Shown one piece after another: positions 26,452 through 35,039 of a stretch of DNA of 48,152 nt. A model generated the notes under the pieces. That model ran no database searches. It worked only from the letters and a program-made list of their open reading frames with translations, and was not told the DNA's origin. Both the position numbers and the translations under genes were made by a program. The DNA comes from Bifidobacterium cebidarum (GTDB taxonomy: Bacteria; Actinomycetota; Actinomycetes; Actinomycetales; Bifidobacteriaceae): contig NZ_WBVS01000014.1 of the NCBI RefSeq assembly GCF_009193305.1, positions 1-48,152 of the forward strand. The letters are read 5' to 3'. The stretch's first letter is position 1. The number at the start of each line of letters is the position of its first letter.

Positions 26452-27651
26452 TCAGTTGGTGACACGCATGCGAATTGTACCCTCGATGTTGCGTAGTGCG
26501 TTCAAGGTCTCGTCGCTTGGTTTGGTGGCCACATCGGTAACCACGTAACCAAGTTCGCCTTCCGTGGCCAGCGACTGGAACGAGATGTTGATGTTCTCCT
26601 CGCCCAGCACATGATTGACTCGGGCCAGCACACCCGGAAGATTGTCATGCAGATGCGCGATGCGGCAAACGCCTTTGCAGGCGCCGAGATTGATTTGCGG
26701 CAGATTCACTGAAAGCGACGTGGAACCATTGAACCAGTAATCCTCAAGACGTTGGGAGACGAAGTGCCCAATGGATTCCTGGGCCTCCAATGTGGAACCG
26801 CCGATGTGAGGGGTGAGGATCATATTGTCTTCGTCGGCGAGGGGGGTGTTGAACGCGTCCCCGCTCTTCTTCGGTTCCACGGGGAATACATCGACCGCCG
26901 CGCCGGCAAGATGGCCGGAGTCAAGATGCTGCTTCAAGGCATCCAAGTCGGCGACGAAGCCACGGGACAGATTGATGAAGATGGCATCCTGCTTCATGTG
27001 ATCGAACTGATCTTCGCCGAAGAAACCGGTGTTGGACTTGCGGCCATCGACATGCAGCGTCACCGCGTCGGATTGCTCCAGAAGCTCGTTCAAGGTGGCG
27101 CAACGGTGGGCATTGCCCAAGGCCAGCTTTTCCTCAATATCGTAGAAAACCACGCGCATGCCCAATGCCTCGGCAAGCACGGAAAGCTGGGAGCCGATGT
27201 TGCCGTAGCCGATGATGCCGAGGGTCTTGCCGCGCACCTCATGGGAGCCGGCTGCAGACTTATCCCAAACGCCGTGCTTGATATGGTGCGTGTGTGCGGG
27301 GATGCGACGCATCAGGCAGATGATGTCGCAGATGACCAGCTCCACTACGGAACGGGTGTTGGAATACGGCGCGTTGAACACGGCGATGCCATGCTTGCCG
27401 GCGTATTCCAGATCGACCTGATTGGTGCCGATACAGAAACATCCGACAGCGCTGAGTGTCGGGCGTGCGGCCAACACCCGTGCGGTGACACTGGTCTTCG
27501 AACGTACGCCAACCAGATCGACGCCATCAAGTGCGTCGATAAGCTCGTCCTCGTTCAAAGCGCCTTTCATGGTTTCGACTTCAAAGCCACGATCGCGAAG
27601 CGATTGGGCCGCGTCCGGATGGATATTTTCCAGTAGTAATGCTTTCGGCAT
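26452..27651 (-). CDS. serA: D-3-phosphoglycerate dehydrogenase
   Basis: 399 residues, the shorter form with one C-terminal ACT domain (about 325-399, HDNLPGVLARVNHVLGEENI). It oxidises 3-phosphoglycerate as the first step of serine synthesis. The Rossmann motif is GIIGYGNIGSQ, and the catalytic Arg, Glu and His lie in INLSRGFVAD, VFPVEP and TPHIGGSTLEAQE. The ACT domain suggests serine feedback. ATG 27651 has AAGG at eight bases; a GTG at 27660 is less likely. It follows helD by ten bases on the same strand and is probably cotranscribed with it. Confidence 0.95.
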   Translation of the reverse strand: MPKALLLENIHPDAAQSLRDRGFEVETMKGALNEDELIDALDGVDLVGVRSKTSVTARVLAARPTLSAVGCFCIGTNQVDLEYAGKHGIAVFNAPYSNTRSVVELVICDIICLMRRIPAHTHHIKHGVWDKSAAGSHEVRGKTLGIIGYGNIGSQLSVLAEALGMRVVFYDIEEKLALGNAHRCATLNELLEQSDAVTLHVDGRKSNTGFFGEDQFDHMKQDAIFINLSRGFVADLDALKQHLDSGHLAGAAVDVFPVEPKKSGDAFNTPLADEDNMILTPHIGGSTLEAQESIGHFVSQRLEDYWFNGSTSLSVNLPQINLGACKGVCRIAHLHDNLPGVLARVNHVLGEENINISFQSLATEGELGYVVTDVATKPSDETLNALRNIEGTIRMRVTN

Positions 27652-27661
27652 GCCTTTCACC

Positions 27662-29959
27662 TTAGATGCTTAGGGACTTCGCGTCCGACGTTGTCCGAAC
27701 TATAACCAGTTTCTGCGTAGGCCTGGTCATCGCCACATACAAATCGGATGCAGCCACCAAACGGCTTGGGGCGTCATCTTCGATACGACCGGGCTCCACG
27801 ACGATCACCGCATCGAATTCCAGTCCTTTGACCATCTGGGTGCCGCAGATGCTGATCTGTTCATCCCATTCGGGTTGATCGAGCAGACGCTGATATTCCT
27901 TGGGGTCAAGCAGACTGGACAGACGCTTACGCACGGCCTGACGCACTGGGGAAATCAGTGAATCCGGGCATATGATGGCGATGCGGCCGGTGCCGTCCGC
28001 GGAAACGAAATGATTGGCCAGTTTCGCCGCCTGGTTGGCGACGGCCTGCAGCAGGGAATCCATATCGTCCACGATGTGGCGGGATACCGAACCGGTCAAG
28101 TCTCGCACCGCATGAACGGTGGAGATGTACAGACCTTCGTTTTGGGCGAACTGGGAGGCGAGATCGGAGACGGCCTGCGGGTTGCGGTAATTGATCGTCA
28201 GCTCGTTCAAATCCCAGTGGTCCGCACCGAACAGTCGGTTCATCGTCTTATCCCAGCGGCGGGTGCCTCCCAGGGATGAGGTCTGAGCCACATCGCCGAC
28301 GATGGTGAACGAGCGGGAAGGGCATCGGCGCATCAGCATGCGCCAGTCCATGGCGGTGAGTTCTTGGGCTTCATCGACCACAATATGCCCGTATGTCCAT
28401 TCGCGGTCCGCCGCCGCTCGTTGGGAAGTGAGTTCCGCATCGCTGCCGTTCATCTGGTCGAGCAGCATCTGGCTGGAGACGATGCCCTGGCCGAGACCGG
28501 TTGCGGCCAATGTGTCTTTGGCATATTGTTCCTCGGCTGCACGTCGCGCATCCGAGGCGGACTTCCTGGCGACGACCTTTGGGTCGGGACCCAGCAGTTC
28601 CATGGCCTCATCAAGCAAGGGGATATCGGATTGGGTCAGTGGGGAGCCCTTGGGGCGGGCCAATGCGCGAATGTCATCATCACTCAGCCAGCCACCCAGC
28701 GATTTCAGCCGTTCCGGATGAGCGAACAACTGATCGATCAGCCATGGGCCTGTCATCGGCAGCCAGCACAGGTTGAGCGTTTTGCGCACCGTGTCGTTCA
28801 TACGCAGCAATTGCATGGCGCGATTGAGCTCGGCCTGGTCCGGAGTGTAATCCAGCTGCTCGGCATATCGGTTCTGCATGCTGGCGAGCATGGATCGGAT
28901 AAAAGTTTCGCGGGCCTTGTTATGCGCCTGACGTGTGCGCTTGGCGTCGGTTTGCGCCTGCTCGATGTCCACGGCGAGCATCGGGACCGGAATGCCGCTG
29001 ATGGTAACCGTCGGCAAGTCGGCGGGAACGCGGATGCGCGCGGCTATGGCATTCGCCACCACTTGGGCCATGCGACGGTCCCCTTTGAGCTTCGCCGCGT
29101 AAGGGGTGTCGACCGCGGTAGCGGTAATGCCGGGGATGAGATCGCTGATGGTGCGGGACACCACGCCGGTCTCGCCCAGCGATGGAAGCACCTGGTCGAT
29201 GTAGTGCAGGAACGCGGAGCTCGGACCCACCACGAGTACGCCGGAACGCTCCAACGTACGGCGATGCGTGTACAGCAGATATGCGGCTCGGTGAAGCGCC
29301 ACGGCGGTTTTACCGGTTCCCGGACCGCCTTGCACCACCACGGCGCGATTGAGGGCCGAGCGGATGATGCGATCCTGTTCCGCCTGAATCGTGGCGACGA
29401 TATCGGTCATCTTTCCTGTGCGACGTGAGCTTAGTGAGGCCAGCAGCGCGCCTTCGCCGGTAAGAGTTCCCGCCGATGAAGCTGCGCCCACCTGGTCGGA
29501 ATGCACGTCCAGCACTTCATCTTCGACACCCACGACGTTACGGAAGCTCAATGTGATATGCCGGCGCATCACGATGTCGCCATGATTCGAGGGGGTCGCC
29601 TCATAGAAGGGACGTGCCGCTTCGGCACGCCAGTCGGTCAGTATCGGCTCATGATCGGTGCTCGACAATCCGATGCGACCGATGTAGTGACGTGTGCCGT
29701 TCCTGGCGTCGAGTCTGCCGAACACCAGTCGATCTTCCACGCTGCGCAACTGGGTGAGACGGTCCTCATACATGGTGGCAAAGGAGTCTCGTTCGGTGCG
29801 TTGCGTGGGGGAGCCATGAGAACCAGCTGCTCGCACGGTATCCAGACGTTGCCACATTTCGGCGCGCAGGTCATCGAGGCGACCATAGGCCCGGTCGACG
29901 GCCTGCTGTTCCTCATGCAGCTGTGAGGCATAACTCGACATGCTACTCTTCGTTTCCAT
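27662..29959 (-). CDS. helD: HelD-like superfamily 1 helicase / RNA polymerase recycling ATPase
   Basis: 765 residues. An N-terminal helical arm (about 8-80, EEQQAVDRAYGRLDDLR) precedes a split UvrD-like motor: Walker A GGPGTGKT (211-218), Walker B VVDEAQE in the middle, motif III GDVAQTSS, and a C-terminal motor half with VKGLEFDAVIVVEP and VAMTRPTQKL. This is the layout of HelD, which pulls RNA polymerase off DNA and, in some actinobacteria, protects it from rifamycins. ATG 29959 or in-frame ATG 29941 may start it; ribosome sites are weak for both. Its promoter region is shared with mraZ. Confidence 0.86.
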   Translation of the reverse strand: METKSSMSSYASQLHEEQQAVDRAYGRLDDLRAEMWQRLDTVRAAGSHGSPTQRTERDSFATMYEDRLTQLRSVEDRLVFGRLDARNGTRHYIGRIGLSSTDHEPILTDWRAEAARPFYEATPSNHGDIVMRRHITLSFRNVVGVEDEVLDVHSDQVGAASSAGTLTGEGALLASLSSRRTGKMTDIVATIQAEQDRIIRSALNRAVVVQGGPGTGKTAVALHRAAYLLYTHRRTLERSGVLVVGPSSAFLHYIDQVLPSLGETGVVSRTISDLIPGITATAVDTPYAAKLKGDRRMAQVVANAIAARIRVPADLPTVTISGIPVPMLAVDIEQAQTDAKRTRQAHNKARETFIRSMLASMQNRYAEQLDYTPDQAELNRAMQLLRMNDTVRKTLNLCWLPMTGPWLIDQLFAHPERLKSLGGWLSDDDIRALARPKGSPLTQSDIPLLDEAMELLGPDPKVVARKSASDARRAAEEQYAKDTLAATGLGQGIVSSQMLLDQMNGSDAELTSQRAAADREWTYGHIVVDEAQELTAMDWRMLMRRCPSRSFTIVGDVAQTSSLGGTRRWDKTMNRLFGADHWDLNELTINYRNPQAVSDLASQFAQNEGLYISTVHAVRDLTGSVSRHIVDDMDSLLQAVANQAAKLANHFVSADGTGRIAIICPDSLISPVRQAVRKRLSSLLDPKEYQRLLDQPEWDEQISICGTQMVKGLEFDAVIVVEPGRIEDDAPSRLVAASDLYVAMTRPTQKLVIVRTTSDAKSLSI

Positions 29960-30111
29960 TTCTTCGGGGTCAACACTTTAAGGCACTCAAATTTACCGCA
30001 CGCCCCCTACCGGGCAGGCGGACGAGATGAATATGCGGGTGAACTTCGCGTGAATTCGACGAGCCGAGATGACGTCGACACGCACGGAGATGGGAAAAGT
30101 CCCTAAAACGG

Positions 30112-30126
30112 TGCACAAATTGTGCA
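30112..30126. promoter_or_regulatory. 15-bp perfect palindrome upstream of mraZ
   Basis: TGCACAAATTGTGCA is an exact 7+1+7 palindrome in the helD-mraZ divergent region, four bases before the TGGGG repeats. It looks like an operator; the protein is unknown. Confidence 0.5.
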
Positions 30127-30130
30127 TGAG

Positions 30131-30165
30131 TGGGGAAAAATGGGGAGTGGTGGGGTAGAGTGGTG
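30131..30165 (+). promoter_or_regulatory. MraZ operator: four phased TGGNG repeats
   Basis: TGGGG occurs at 30131, 30141 and 30151 and TGGTG at 30161, exactly ten bases apart. MraZ in E. coli binds TGGGN repeats separated by five bases (ten-base period), so this is very probably the autoregulatory MraZ box of the dcw cluster. Confidence 0.85.
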
Positions 30166-30214
30166 AACCAGTTGGTCGGAGTGTATCCAAATGCATGCAA
30201 AAGGAGGTGGAATC

Positions 30215-30736
30215 ATGGCTGACGGGCAGGCTGCAAACGGCGCACAGACATCTATGGCCGGTTCCACCGGAATTGCCGATCTGCTTACTGGCCTGCCTCC
30301 GCTGTTGCTCGGCACATACACTCCGAAAATCGATGCCAAAGGTCGCGTGGCGCTTCCGGCGAAATTCCGTTCTCAGCTCGGAGCCGGTCTGGTGATGGCT
30401 CGCGGCCAGGAACGTTGCGTATATCTCCTTCCGTTCGACGAATTCCGACGCATCGCCGCCCAGATTCAGCGCACATCCGTAGGCAACAAGGCCGCCCGGG
30501 AATACCTCCGCGTGTTCCTCTCCGGTGCCGTGGACCAGGAGCCTGATAAGCAAGGTCGCGTGGTGGTGCCGCAGATGCTGCGTGACTACGCCAACCTGGG
30601 CTCGGACATCGTCGTGATTGGCGTGGGCACGCGAGCTGAGATCTGGAACAAGGCCGCATGGGAGTCCTACCTCGCTCAGAAGGAAGAGGACTACTCCGAA
30701 ATCGCCGATGATGTACTGCCGGAGGTGGAATTCTGA
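30215..30736 (+). CDS. mraZ: Transcriptional regulator MraZ
   Basis: 173 residues. Two SpoVT/AbrB-like halves are seen: LLLGTYTPKIDAKGRVALPAKFR (about 34-56) and the second DKQGRVVVPQMLRDYANL (about 110-127). MraZ binds DNA as a ring and represses the division cluster. The protein has about 33 residues before the usual MraZ start (LGTY), rich in Ala, Gly and Gln; AAGGAGGT at 30201-30208 supports ATG 30215 and so the extension. It heads the dcw cluster and its stop overlaps the rsmH start. Confidence 0.95.
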   Translation: MADGQAANGAQTSMAGSTGIADLLTGLPPLLLGTYTPKIDAKGRVALPAKFRSQLGAGLVMARGQERCVYLLPFDEFRRIAAQIQRTSVGNKAAREYLRVFLSGAVDQEPDKQGRVVVPQMLRDYANLGSDIVVIGVGTRAEIWNKAAWESYLAQKEEDYSEIADDVLPEVEF

Positions 30737-31815
30737 TGACTGACCTGACCGCTATTCACCAGCCGGTGCTGCTTCAGGATTGCGTGGATCTGATGGTTCC
30801 CGCACTTGATCATGAGGGAGCCATCGCCGTGGACTGCACCTTGGGAATCGCCGGCCATTCCACCGCTTTCCTCAAATCGTCGCCGAAGGCAAGGCTCATC
30901 GGCATCGACCGTGACAGCGAGGCATTGGCCCTGGCCACCAAGCGCATGGAGCAGGAGGGCCTTGCCGACCGATTCACCCCGGTGCATGCGGCATTTGATG
31001 AGCTCGAGCGCGTTCTCGAAGACCAGGGAGTGGAACGCGTGGACGCCGTGTTCATGGATCTGGGACTTTCCAGCCTGCAGATCGACGAGACCGACCGTGG
31101 TTTCTCCTACTCCCATGACGCACCGTTGGATATGCGCATGGACGTGAGTCAGGAACTGACCGCGCAGCGCATCCTCGCCACCTATGACGCGCCACAGTTG
31201 GTTCACATTTTCAAAGAATACGGCGAGGAGCGTTTCGCCAAGCAGATCGCACGCGCCATCGTCATAGACAGGGACAGGGAGCCATTGACCACCACCGGAC
31301 AGCTCAACGCGCTGGTCGAACGTGTGGTTCCCAAGGCGCATCGTCCGGCAGGCAACCCTGCCAAACGTGTGTTCCAGGCGCTGCGCATCGAAGTCAATGG
31401 AGAGCTGGCCAAACTCGCTGCCACGCTGCCTCAGGCTGCGAATCACCTGAACGTCGGCGGACGCTTGGTGGTGGAGTCCTACCATTCCCTGGAGGATAAG
31501 ACCGTCAAGACGTTCATGGCCAATGGTCTGAAAATCGACGCCCCCGCCGATCTGCCGATTATTCCGCCAGACGCGCAACCGTTCTTCAAGGAACTCACCC
31601 GCGGCGCGATCAAGGCCGATGAGCAGGAGATCGCATCCAACCCGAGGTCGGCCTCGGTCAGGCTGCGTGGGGTCGAGTTGACCAGACCCATCCCGGACCG
31701 ATGGCGCAGCCGCTTCGAACACATGGCAATGGCACAGGACCCGAGCTCCGATGAGGCTAAGCGGCACCACGCCAAACGTAACAACACCAATCGCAACAAT
31801 TCGAGGAGACACTGA
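30736..31815 (+). CDS. rsmH: 16S rRNA (cytosine-1402-N4) methyltransferase
   Basis: 359 residues. RsmH (MraW) methylates N4 of C1402 in the ribosomal P-site. Hallmarks: HQPVLLQDCVD at the N-terminus, SAM motif DCTLGIAGHS, MDLGLSSLQID, DRGFSYSHDAPLDMRMD, NPAKRVFQALRIEVN and SYHSLEDKTVK. The ATG overlaps the mraZ stop by one base. The C-terminus is a hydrophilic tail rich in His, Asn and Arg (about 335-359). Confidence 0.96.
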   Translation: MTDLTAIHQPVLLQDCVDLMVPALDHEGAIAVDCTLGIAGHSTAFLKSSPKARLIGIDRDSEALALATKRMEQEGLADRFTPVHAAFDELERVLEDQGVERVDAVFMDLGLSSLQIDETDRGFSYSHDAPLDMRMDVSQELTAQRILATYDAPQLVHIFKEYGEERFAKQIARAIVIDRDREPLTTTGQLNALVERVVPKAHRPAGNPAKRVFQALRIEVNGELAKLAATLPQAANHLNVGGRLVVESYHSLEDKTVKTFMANGLKIDAPADLPIIPPDAQPFFKELTRGAIKADEQEIASNPRSASVRLRGVELTRPIPDRWRSRFEHMAMAQDPSSDEAKRHHAKRNNTNRNNSRRH

Positions 31816-31817
31816 AT

Positions 31818-32279
31818 ATGGCGGCAACGGCACGTAGCATTCGATCCGGTTCGGTTCCGGCATCGCAGCGTCCTCAAGCCAAGCCCCAGGCGACTTCGCG
31901 GCCCCAACTGCGATTGATTTCCAATCCTCATGGCGACGATAGGAGCAACGTATTCGGCAAGGTCCTCGAATGGACCAGAAACCGAACCGCGCCCATGGTG
32001 CATGTCGCCGTAGCCGTGGTGTTCCTCGTCGCCACACTGCTGGGCGCACTGATGCTGCGCACGCAGATGGTGCAGAATTCCTTCGAAGCGGCGGAGGTCA
32101 AGCAGCACATCAATGTATTGACCCAGGATATCGAAGACGACCAGGCCAAGCTCGACCAGCTGGTTGCATCGCTGCCCGACAAGGCGAGTGAGATGGGCAT
32201 GGTCTCCAAGGGCGGCGCGGCCACCATCGATTTGCAGGGATATCAGCAGCCTAAGGACTCGGAAGGCGGAACACAGTGA
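31818..32279 (+). CDS. ftsL: FtsL-like septum protein
   Basis: 153 residues with FtsL topology: a basic and Pro/Gln-rich cytoplasmic part (1-57), one membrane helix at about 59-81 (PMVHVAVAVVFLVATLLGAL), and a heptad-like coiled coil at about 85-120. FtsL sequences diverge too far for identity by sequence; the call rests on topology and the place between rsmH and ftsI, where actinobacteria keep ftsL. It would form the FtsQLB regulator of FtsWI together with FtsQ at 43220. GAGGAG precedes ATG 31818. Confidence 0.8.
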   Translation: MAATARSIRSGSVPASQRPQAKPQATSRPQLRLISNPHGDDRSNVFGKVLEWTRNRTAPMVHVAVAVVFLVATLLGALMLRTQMVQNSFEAAEVKQHINVLTQDIEDDQAKLDQLVASLPDKASEMGMVSKGGAATIDLQGYQQPKDSEGGTQ

Positions 32280-34081
32280 AGACCATTGCGCGAATACTGA
32301 AATTCGCCAAAATGAAGACTTTCGCCTTCAAATGCATCGCCATCGGAGCCGCTTTGGCCCTGGTGGCCTCCATGTGCGTGGCGCAGCTCGCCTCCATCCA
32401 GCTCATTGATGGTCGCCAGATGGCCCAGGCCGCCACGGCCTCCCGCACCTCCCGCGTGACGCTCAGCGCAAAACGAGGTCGCATTCTGGATGCCAATGGC
32501 ACCGTGCTGGCCCAAAGCGTGGAACGCTACACCATTGTGGCCAATCCCGAAGCCGCGCAGGAGTTCACGCCCATCACATGCAACAAGAACAATCAGGATT
32601 ACTGCCATCAGATCGACGGCAAGCCGGTGGGCGTCACCGGAGCCGCGGCGGTGGGTCGGTTGCTATCCAAGGAACTGGGCGTCAGCGCGATGGAATTGGG
32701 CGCTGATCTTTCCATCAGCGGCCAGTATGTGGTGTTGAAGAAAGACGTGACCCCGCAGGTCAAGCGCAGCATCGATAATCTGAACCTCGGCGGCATTGTC
32801 TGGGGAGAATTGAGCAGCGAACGTATCTACTCCGACGGCGACTTGATGGGTTCGCTGCTTGGCGGAGTGAACGATGACGGCACCGGCGTCGCCGGTATCG
32901 AGCAGATGGAGAACAAGGTGCTCACCGGCACCGATGGCCACCAGACATACCAGCGCGGTAACTACGGGGGAGAGGAAATCCCCGGCACGATGACCGAATC
33001 CGTGGCGGCCAAGGATGGTTCTGATGTGCATCTGACGATTAACAGGGATGTGCAGTGGTACGTCAAGAAGATCATGAAGGAGGCGAAATCCTCCTATGGA
33101 GCCGCATGGGCTATCGGCGTGGTGCAAGACGTTCAGAGCGGAGAGATCGTAGCCCTCGCGGACAGCGACGAAATCGAGGCGGGAACGGATGCGGCAAAAA
33201 TGGCTGCATCGCGCGCTGTCTCGGAGACCTTTGAACCAGGTTCGATCGGCAAAGTGATTTCAGCATCCGGCTATCTGCAGACCGGCGTGCATAAGATGAC
33301 GGATCGGTTCACCGTGCCGAATTCCGTGACTGAGAATGGTCAGACATTCAAGGACGCATTCTCTCATGGTGATGAGCATTGGACGCTTGCCGGTATCCTG
33401 CAGCAGTCCTCGAACAACGGCATGGTCATCGCGGGCAAGAACTATACCGACGAGCAGCGTTACGAATTCCTTACCAAGTTCGGCATCGGTCAGTCTACCG
33501 GACTTGACCTGCCAGGTGAGTCCAATGGCGTGCTGACGAATCCTTCATCGTGGGATTTGCGTACCCGTAACACTGTCCTGTTCGGTCAGGGCTATACCGT
33601 GAACGCGCTGCAGCTGACTAATGTGGTGGCCACGCTTGCCAATAAAGGTGTGCGTCAGCAGCAGTCAATCATCAAATCGGTGACGAATTCCGATGGCAAG
33701 ACCACTGAAGCGAAGCATGGTGAGGCTACGCGTGTCGTCGATGAACAGGTGGCCGCCGATGTGATCAATGCGATGGAATCCGTGGCTGAAAACTATAGTA
33801 AATTCGTTAAGGTCGATGGTTACCGTATGGCGGCCAAATCCGGTACCGCAGAAGTGGCGGGGGCCAACGGTTCTTTGAGCTCCATCATTTCCGATTATTC
33901 GGTGGTGATTCCTGCCGATAACCCACGCTTTGTGGTCACGGTGGTGATGAAGGACCCGCAGGGCTCCTATGGTGGTCTTACGGCAGGTCCGGTCTCCGCC
34001 CAGATTTGTGAGTTCCTTATGCAGAAATACGAGGTGCCCGTGTCGAGCCCGCGTACAGATGCTATCCCAGTCACTTGGTGA
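32276..34081 (+). CDS. ftsI: Septal peptidoglycan transpeptidase FtsI (PBP3 type)
   Basis: 601 residues, class B penicillin-binding protein. One N-terminal membrane helix (about 17-40), dimerisation domain beginning SAKRGRILDANGTVLA, and transpeptidase domain with nucleophile Ser323 in FEPGSIGK, SSN at about 378-380 and KSGT at about 522-525 (Ser where many FtsI have KTGT). It crosslinks septal wall with FtsW. The GTG start at 32276 forms a GTGA overlap with the ftsL stop; an ATG at 32312 is a less likely alternative. Confidence 0.95.
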   Translation: MKTIARILKFAKMKTFAFKCIAIGAALALVASMCVAQLASIQLIDGRQMAQAATASRTSRVTLSAKRGRILDANGTVLAQSVERYTIVANPEAAQEFTPITCNKNNQDYCHQIDGKPVGVTGAAAVGRLLSKELGVSAMELGADLSISGQYVVLKKDVTPQVKRSIDNLNLGGIVWGELSSERIYSDGDLMGSLLGGVNDDGTGVAGIEQMENKVLTGTDGHQTYQRGNYGGEEIPGTMTESVAAKDGSDVHLTINRDVQWYVKKIMKEAKSSYGAAWAIGVVQDVQSGEIVALADSDEIEAGTDAAKMAASRAVSETFEPGSIGKVISASGYLQTGVHKMTDRFTVPNSVTENGQTFKDAFSHGDEHWTLAGILQQSSNNGMVIAGKNYTDEQRYEFLTKFGIGQSTGLDLPGESNGVLTNPSSWDLRTRNTVLFGQGYTVNALQLTNVVATLANKGVRQQQSIIKSVTNSDGKTTEAKHGEATRVVDEQVAADVINAMESVAENYSKFVKVDGYRMAAKSGTAEVAGANGSLSSIISDYSVVIPADNPRFVVTVVMKDPQGSYGGLTAGPVSAQICEFLMQKYEVPVSSPRTDAIPVTW

Positions 34082-34120
34082 TATGAGATGACGGTGACCA
34101 TGGAAGAAAGGCGTTAGCCC

Positions 34121-34990
34121 ATGAGCGCGGTGAGCGAAGCCATATCCCAGCGCATGACGCTGGGAATGCTGGCTGAAAAGTACGGTTTTGACATTGTCCC
34201 CGAATTCGCGTCCAATGTCACCATCACTGCATTGAGTGATTCCCTCGACAGTGTCGGACCGGGATCGCTGTTCGTATGCGGTAGCTGCGTATCCGAGCTG
34301 GCGCATGCCGCACAAGCCGGAGCCTATGCGGCTCTGCTGCCGCGCACGTTCCAGCATCAATGCCCGCAAGCCGATATTCCTCTGGTCTTCGGAGAGATCA
34401 ATGACCATGTGCTGGGCGACATGGCGGTGACGCTCGCCGGTTCGCCGACCAATGCCATGGCGGTATTCGCCGTGACAGGCAGCAATGAATCGGAAGTCAA
34501 CGCCAACGTGACCCAGCTCGCGGACTTTCTGCACATGCTCGGCAACCCGGTGGCGGTGATCAGCGCAGCTGGTTCGACATCGATGACCCGTGCGCTGAAT
34601 CTGACCTATCCATTGGGCGTGCTCGATATGCAGCGCACGTTGGCCGTATGCGCCGAGGATGGCGTTGCCGCGGTGATTATCGCGCTTGATGCGGCAACGG
34701 TGAGCAATCATGCGCTGGAATCGGTGAACGTCGACGTGCTGGGCGTTGAACATGACATGCCGGACCAGGACGTATCCACGCTGAAAACCCGGTACGCGTT
34801 CGTATCCGACCGCGATCTTGCGCTTACCACCACCACAAGGGAATCGGACGATCTCGCCAAAGAATCGCCGGTGGGGTACGACAGGGTTCGCGCCGGCCAT
34901 ATGTCGTTGGCCATCGCCATGGTGCTGGCCGCGGGAGTTCGTAGGAACAATGTGCGCAGCGCGTTGCGCGTGGCCAATAATCTGAGTTGA
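34121..34990 (+). CDS. Degenerate MurE-like protein (Mur ligase pseudoenzyme)
   Basis: 289 residues, in the slot where murE normally sits between ftsI and murF. The N-terminal part (about 34-110: ITALSDSLDSVGPGSLFVCG) resembles MurE domain 1. The ATP loop that reads GTNGKTTT in Mur ligases is GSNESEVN here (120-127), so Gly, Lys and Thr are lost. Residues 162-173 (TYPLGVLDMQRT) and 189-200 (LDAATVSNHALE) echo the MurE TTPEALDLQRL and EVSSHAL regions. The central domain is shortened and the C-terminal ligase domain is absent. Expected MurE length is about 480-520. The reading frame is intact and has GAAAGGCG upstream, so it looks kept rather than decaying. It cannot be a working ATP-dependent ligase; a regulatory or scaffolding role is speculation. 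Confidence 0.8.
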   Translation: MSAVSEAISQRMTLGMLAEKYGFDIVPEFASNVTITALSDSLDSVGPGSLFVCGSCVSELAHAAQAGAYAALLPRTFQHQCPQADIPLVFGEINDHVLGDMAVTLAGSPTNAMAVFAVTGSNESEVNANVTQLADFLHMLGNPVAVISAAGSTSMTRALNLTYPLGVLDMQRTLAVCAEDGVAAVIIALDAATVSNHALESVNVDVLGVEHDMPDQDVSTLKTRYAFVSDRDLALTTTTRESDDLAKESPVGYDRVRAGHMSLAIAMVLAAGVRRNNVRSALRVANNLS

Positions 34991-35039
34991 TCATCCGCGA
35001 TACCAAGCCAATCGCACGGATAATAAGGAGTGGGAAAAC

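Noticed and set aside
30131..30165. A G-quadruplex from the GGGG runs upstream of mraZ
   Set aside because: Only three runs of four G occur, and the exact 10-base phase and gene context explain the repeats better as an MraZ operator.
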